Shown one piece after another: positions 62,664 to 64,000 of a DNA stretch of 64,000 nt (the first letter of the stretch is position 1; every line of letters starts with the position of its first letter). Under the pieces are notes generated by a model that searched no databases, had not been told where the DNA came from, and saw only the letters and a program-made list of their open reading frames with translations. The stretch is from JAJYKC01 sp963823105. Lineage in GTDB: Bacteria > Acidobacteriota > Terriglobia > Bryobacterales > Bryobacteraceae. Both the position numbers and the translations under genes were made by a program. The DNA lies in contig CAWGKC010000001.1 in the NCBI GenBank assembly GCA_963823105.1, positions 1-64,000 of the forward strand, in the 5' to 3' direction.

Positions 62664-64000
62664 ATGCTGAGCGCGCCCCTCCGCGCCGCCGGCGTCCTGC
62701 TTATCACCCTCCTCACTTTCTACTTTCCCGGCCGCACCTACCTGCAATCGGACACGCAGATCTACGTGCCCATGCTCGAGCACCTCGTCGATCCCTCCGC
62801 CCTCTCCGCCGACCTCAGCGCCACCCGCCCCCACCTCGCCTACACCCTCTACGACGAATCCGCCATCGCCCTCCATCGCCTCCCCGGAGCCTCCTGGCAA
62901 TCCGTCCTCCTCGCCCAACAATTCCTCTGCCGCGCCGCCGGCGTTCTCGGCCTTTTCCTCCTCTTCCTCGCCCTCGGCCTCCCGGACCCGTGGGCCTTCC
63001 TCGCCGCGGCCTGGGCGTCTCTCGGAGCCGTCATCTCCGGCCCCGCCGTCCTCACCATCGAATACGAACCCGTCCCTCGCGGCTTCGCCATCGGACTGCT
63101 CCTGCTCGCCCTCGGCCTCGCCGCCCGCAATCGGCTCCTACCCGCCTCCTTCGCCGCCGCCGCCGCGTTTCTCTATCACCCTCCCACCGCCGCCGTCGTC
63201 TGGCTCGTCTTCATCGCCTGGACAATCTACCGCCGCCAATTCCGCGCCCTACTCCCTCTCGCCGCCGCCGTCGTCATTCTCGCCGTCGCCGCCCGCCTCC
63301 AACCCGGACAAACCGAACATCAAGCCCTCTTCGGCCGCATCGCCCCCGCCCTCGAACAACTCCAACTCCTTCGCGCCCCCTACAACTGGGTCTCCCATTG
63401 GGACTGGCGAACGCTCTGCCAATTTCCCCTCCTCTGCGCCGTCTCCCTCGCCGCCCTCTTCCGTCTCAAACCCTCTCCCGCCCCGCGCTGGTTCCTCGCC
63501 TCGCTCCCCCTCCTCGGCCTGCTTAGCATCCCCTTATCCTGGCTCCTCCTCGAAGGTCTCCACTGGACGCTCATCCCCCAATTCCAACCCGCCCGCGCCG
63601 TGCTCTGGATCACCCTCGCCGCCGTCGATCATCCGCTTCCGCCGCCGCCATCCACGCCGCCCGCAACTCCCGCCCGCTCGAATCGGCCGCCTGGCTCTTC
63701 TTCGTCTTCGCCATCCCGCAGCAAGCCCGCCTCCTCGACCTGCTATGGCCGAATCCCCCCTCCGCGCTCTCTCTCCGCCGCGTTCTCCTCGCCCTCGCCT
63801 TCGCCGCCGCCTTCTCCACGCTCGCCCGCTTCCCCTCCCGCCCCTGGGCCTGGCCCTCCGCCGCCGCTCTCACCCTCGCCGCCTTCTTCGCCCTCCCCAC
63901 ACTCGGCCGCGTCGAAAACTATCCCAATCTCCACACCCCGGACCTCGCCCTCCTCGCCGCCTTCGCCCACAACCAGACTCCCCCATCCTCCGTCTTCCTT
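62664..64000 (+). CDS. Polytopic membrane protein (C-terminus cut by window edge), frame break near 63630
   Basis: Starts ATG at 62664, MLSAPLRAAGVLLITLLTFYF. At least nine hydrophobic segments and early SDTQIYVPMLEHL, with layout resembling GT-C glycosyltransferases or DUF-type sugar-phosphate membrane enzymes. Near 63627 and 63634 two inserted bases disturb the frame; after repair LAAVIIASAAAIHAARNSRP leads on to ESAAWLFFVFAIPQQARL and the frame is open to the window end. Function not identified. Confidence 0.68.
   Translation, partial: MLSAPLRAAGVLLITLLTFYFPGRTYLQSDTQIYVPMLEHLVDPSALSADLSATRPHLAYTLYDESAIALHRLPGASWQSVLLAQQFLCRAAGVLGLFLLFLALGLPDPWAFLAAAWASLGAVISGPAVLTIEYEPVPRGFAIGLLLLALGLAARNRLLPASFAAAAAFLYHPPTAAVVWLVFIAWTIYRRQFRALLPLAAAVVILAVAARLQPGQTEHQALFGRIAPALEQLQLLRAPYNWVSHWDWRTLCQFPLLCAVSLAALFRLKPSPAPRWFLASLPLLGLLSIPLSWLLLEGLHWTLIPQFQPARAVLWITLAAVDHPLPPPPSTPPATPARSNRPPGSSSSSPSRSKPASSTCYGRIPPPRSLSAAFSSPSPSPPPSPRSPASPPAPGPGPPPPLSPSPPSSPSPHSAASKTIPISTPRTSPSSPPSPTTRLPHPPSS

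Overview
The window looks like a GC-rich chromosome of the phylum Acidobacteriota, probably near Solibacter/Bryobacter. The grounds are gene content: a MacB-like permease with an N-terminal helical extension next to a PadR regulator, a VWFA-domain secreted protein, a Reg_prop/Y_Y_Y sensor kinase, a CUAEP-tail radical SAM protein, and an integrase type common in that phylum. This assignment is an inference from families, not a database result.

Positions 1-24600 are an integrated conjugative-type element, open at the left edge and ending beside a tRNA-Pro(TGG) gene at 24601-24677. It has lower GC than the rest. Reading leftwards on the minus strand from 20355 it carries a near-complete type IV secretion operon: MoxR-type AAA+ ATPase, VirB1, VirB9, VirB10, a VirB2 pilin plus a two-domain pilin fusion, VirB3, VirB4, two VirB5-like proteins, VirB6, VirB8, four small proteins, a 951-residue single-chain RNA polymerase of the two-barrel (RdRP/QDE-1/YonO) superfamily, a second VirB9-like protein and the VirD4 coupling protein. 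No relaxase or VirB11 is seen. Five copies of an approximately 16-bp core inside a longer degenerate repeat precede the operon. Right of it lie two cargo genes (toroid cyclase-like protein and DUF362 protein), then divergent excisionase-like and tyrosine-recombinase genes next to the tRNA.

Positions 24734-64000 are chromosomal. 24734-29326 holds an unknown membrane protein, an outer-membrane barrel and glutamine synthetase. 29345-42639 is a minus-strand series: sensor kinase, response regulator, then a tripartite RND efflux system (fusion protein, two pumps, a STAS protein, outer-membrane factor), with a perfect 22-nt palindrome before the fusion-protein gene. 42743-50180 carries housekeeping and secreted functions (VWFA protein, tryptophanase-like enzyme, site-2 protease, HU, flavin reductase, MsrA, SIS isomerase, secretin). 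50249-51611 is a radical SAM selenoprotein whose UGA is followed by a bacterial SECIS hairpin. A toxin-antitoxin pair, a DNA-alkylation repair operon (Ada/AlkA, Ogt, ATP-grasp), a permease with its PadR regulator, a GT-C glycosyltransferase, VOC, MFS and TPR proteins, and a membrane protein cut by the right edge follow.

About a dozen frame breaks occur in otherwise well-preserved genes, and every one can be repaired by removing single inserted bases. I treat them as probable sequencing insertions, and list the affected genes as whole genes.

The strongest candidate for something undescribed is the RNA polymerase-like protein (3042-5897) inside the conjugation operon.
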